Below, piece after piece: positions 49,860-50,816 of a DNA stretch of 50,816 bases. Below the pieces are notes generated by a model. The model ran no database searches. It had not been told where the DNA came from and saw only the letters and a list, made by a program, of their open reading frames with translations. How positions within the stretch are numbered: the stretch's first letter is position 1; the number at the start of each line of letters is the position of its first letter. The DNA lies in assembly GCF_003003795.1 (NCBI RefSeq), contig NZ_PVWK01000127.1:1-50816 (forward strand), in the 5' to 3' direction. The position numbers were made by a program, and so were the translations under genes. This stretch comes from Stenomitos frigidus ULC18 (GTDB taxonomy: Bacteria > Cyanobacteriota > Cyanobacteriia > Leptolyngbyales > Leptolyngbyaceae).

Positions 49860-50400
49860 AGTCTGTTTTACCCTCCATACGTTCCCCACCTCAGAATCCC
49901 GCTTGGCATGTCGATAAATCTGAGGCTACTCAATTTTAGAGATTTAGAACCTCATTCAAACAGACTGACGAAATTTCAGTCAAATTTAGGCAAAATGTTG
50001 CGGGTTAAGCTGAAAACTGGAGGGCAATGAGTCAACTTTCTGTAACGATCGCGTGACTTAGTAGGGTGACGCAAGAAATAGAGGTATTAATCGATACAGG
50101 TGAACGCACGATTGCTCTCAGTACAAGGTTGAGCCGTGCTAACGCAACGATGCTTGAAAAGAGTGCTTATTAAAAGCTTCAACAGTATGTGACCTTGAAG
50201 CCATTCAGTTGGTGTAGAGAAGACCTCTAATAGCCGTCTTGCTTCCAGTGCAGCATCGGTCTCACGATAGATTTGATCAGCCTGCTTCGCTCGCAGCGCC
50301 GAACCCGTACTAATGCTCTCCAAAAAGCAGGAGGATATCCACACCGGAGTTCTCTACAGTAATCTGACAAGATTTAAATGTAGTCGGAGGAGACACATCC
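49860..50400. other. Gap between exbB and the DUF1232 gene
   Basis: Near 49860 it should contain the exbB promoter. A minus-strand frame at 50087-50344 (85 codons, GTG start, helical stretch ADQIYRETDAALEARRLLEV) has gene-like composition but no ribosome site or recognised family, so it is only a possibility. Confidence 0.35.
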
Positions 50401-50709
50401 ATGAAAGATTCAATCTCAGGTTGGTATCGCAACGTCATTCGCAACCCTAAATATCGTTGGTGGATTATTGGCGGTTCGCTACTTTATCTACTCAGCCCAT
50501 TCGATATTTCCCCAGACTTTATTCCCATTGTGGGCTGGATTGACGACGGTCTCATCGCCACCCTGTTGGTTGCTGAATTATCGGCTTGGGCACTTGAGCG
50601 ACTCAAAGTTCGCAAGGGTGAAGAGCCTGTACAGGCAGTTGATGCGCCAACTTCAGGTTTCACATCCGAGACAAAAACCGTTGATGTCAATGCTGTATCA
50701 GCAGAATAG
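50401..50709 (+). CDS. YkvA/DUF1232 small membrane protein
   Basis: A 102-residue protein. GWYRNVIRNPKYRWWIIGGSLLYLLSPFDISPDFIPIVGWIDDGLIATLLV is the DUF1232 signature, with the invariant LSPxDxxPDxIPxxGxxDD motif at about residues 31-48. It has one or two short hydrophobic stretches (21-32, 49-61) and a polar tail that varies among homologues. GGAGG lies 8 to 12 bases before the ATG. Function is unknown; relatives are small membrane proteins of bacteria and plastids. Confidence 0.9.
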   Translation: MKDSISGWYRNVIRNPKYRWWIIGGSLLYLLSPFDISPDFIPIVGWIDDGLIATLLVAELSAWALERLKVRKGEEPVQAVDAPTSGFTSETKTVDVNAVSAE

Positions 50710-50816
50710 TCAATTAGCCAATAGACCTAAGCGAGTGAGCAGGGCGAACGCACACGTAACTTAACAATGAGTGCATGGAGAATACAGAAGACTTAGGATT
50801 CAAGGCAGTCGTGCAT

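Overview
The window looks like chromosomal DNA of a cyanobacterium, most likely a filamentous one. The evidence is the very frequent GCGATCGC (HIP1-like) octamers, 7-bp short tandem repeats (STRR type) beside many genes, cyanobacterial small palindromic repeats, a PilMNOQ cluster of cyanobacterial type, an omega-3 acyl-lipid desaturase and a GH100 neutral invertase. No rRNA, tRNA, CRISPR array or transposase was found.

Layout. 0.1-4.3 kb: RseP-type site-2 protease (-), a membrane-anchored class A beta-lactamase-like serine hydrolase (+) and seryl-tRNA synthetase (-). 4.4-7.5 kb: small toxin-antitoxin-like genes (DUF4258/DUF2283, a lone DUF2283, a MazF-type pair with a truncated toxin) between long arrays of degenerate 21-bp repeats. 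7.5-11.3 kb: a 1095-residue HEAT-membrane-NACHT STAND protein followed by hicBA. 11.4-13.9 kb: alpha/beta hydrolase (+) and a NurA-domain nuclease (-). 14.4-19.7 kb: pilM-pilN-pilO-pilQ. 19.8-25.6 kb: sorbosone/glucose dehydrogenase-like lipoprotein, SH3b lipoprotein, GH100 invertase and an FAD monooxygenase. 25.6-32.5 kb: a conflict-type island with UPF0175/DUF3368 (toxin frameshifted), a decayed TPR tail, a RelBE-like pair, a CHAT-STAND-TPR protein of 1266 residues, a divergent two-helix membrane protein and a small basic coiled-coil protein. 33.4-38.5 kb: diaminobutyrate aminotransferase and decarboxylase (a route to 1,3-diaminopropane), MarR regulator, ribbon-helix-helix protein and methyltransferase. 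38.6-42.3 kb: unknown 543-residue protein and several small unknown genes, one behind a perfect palindrome that resembles a cyanobacterial LexA box. 42.4-50.8 kb: dienelactone hydrolase, coiled-coil protein, DesB, BcsA-like cellulose synthase, glycine-zipper protein, ExbB/ExbD and a YkvA/DUF1232 protein.

How the parts fit. The pil genes form one assembly operon; dat-ddc form one two-step pathway; exbB-exbD one energising complex. The two large STAND proteins (NACHT and CHAT) sit among six toxin-antitoxin-like modules, several decayed and several bounded by small palindromic repeats. This suggests a region where conflict genes are gained and lost. The most interesting candidate system is the CHAT-STAND-TPR protein with its divergently transcribed small membrane protein; a possible distant relative of that small protein lies about 10 kb away. 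Functions for these are inferred from domain architecture and have not been demonstrated.
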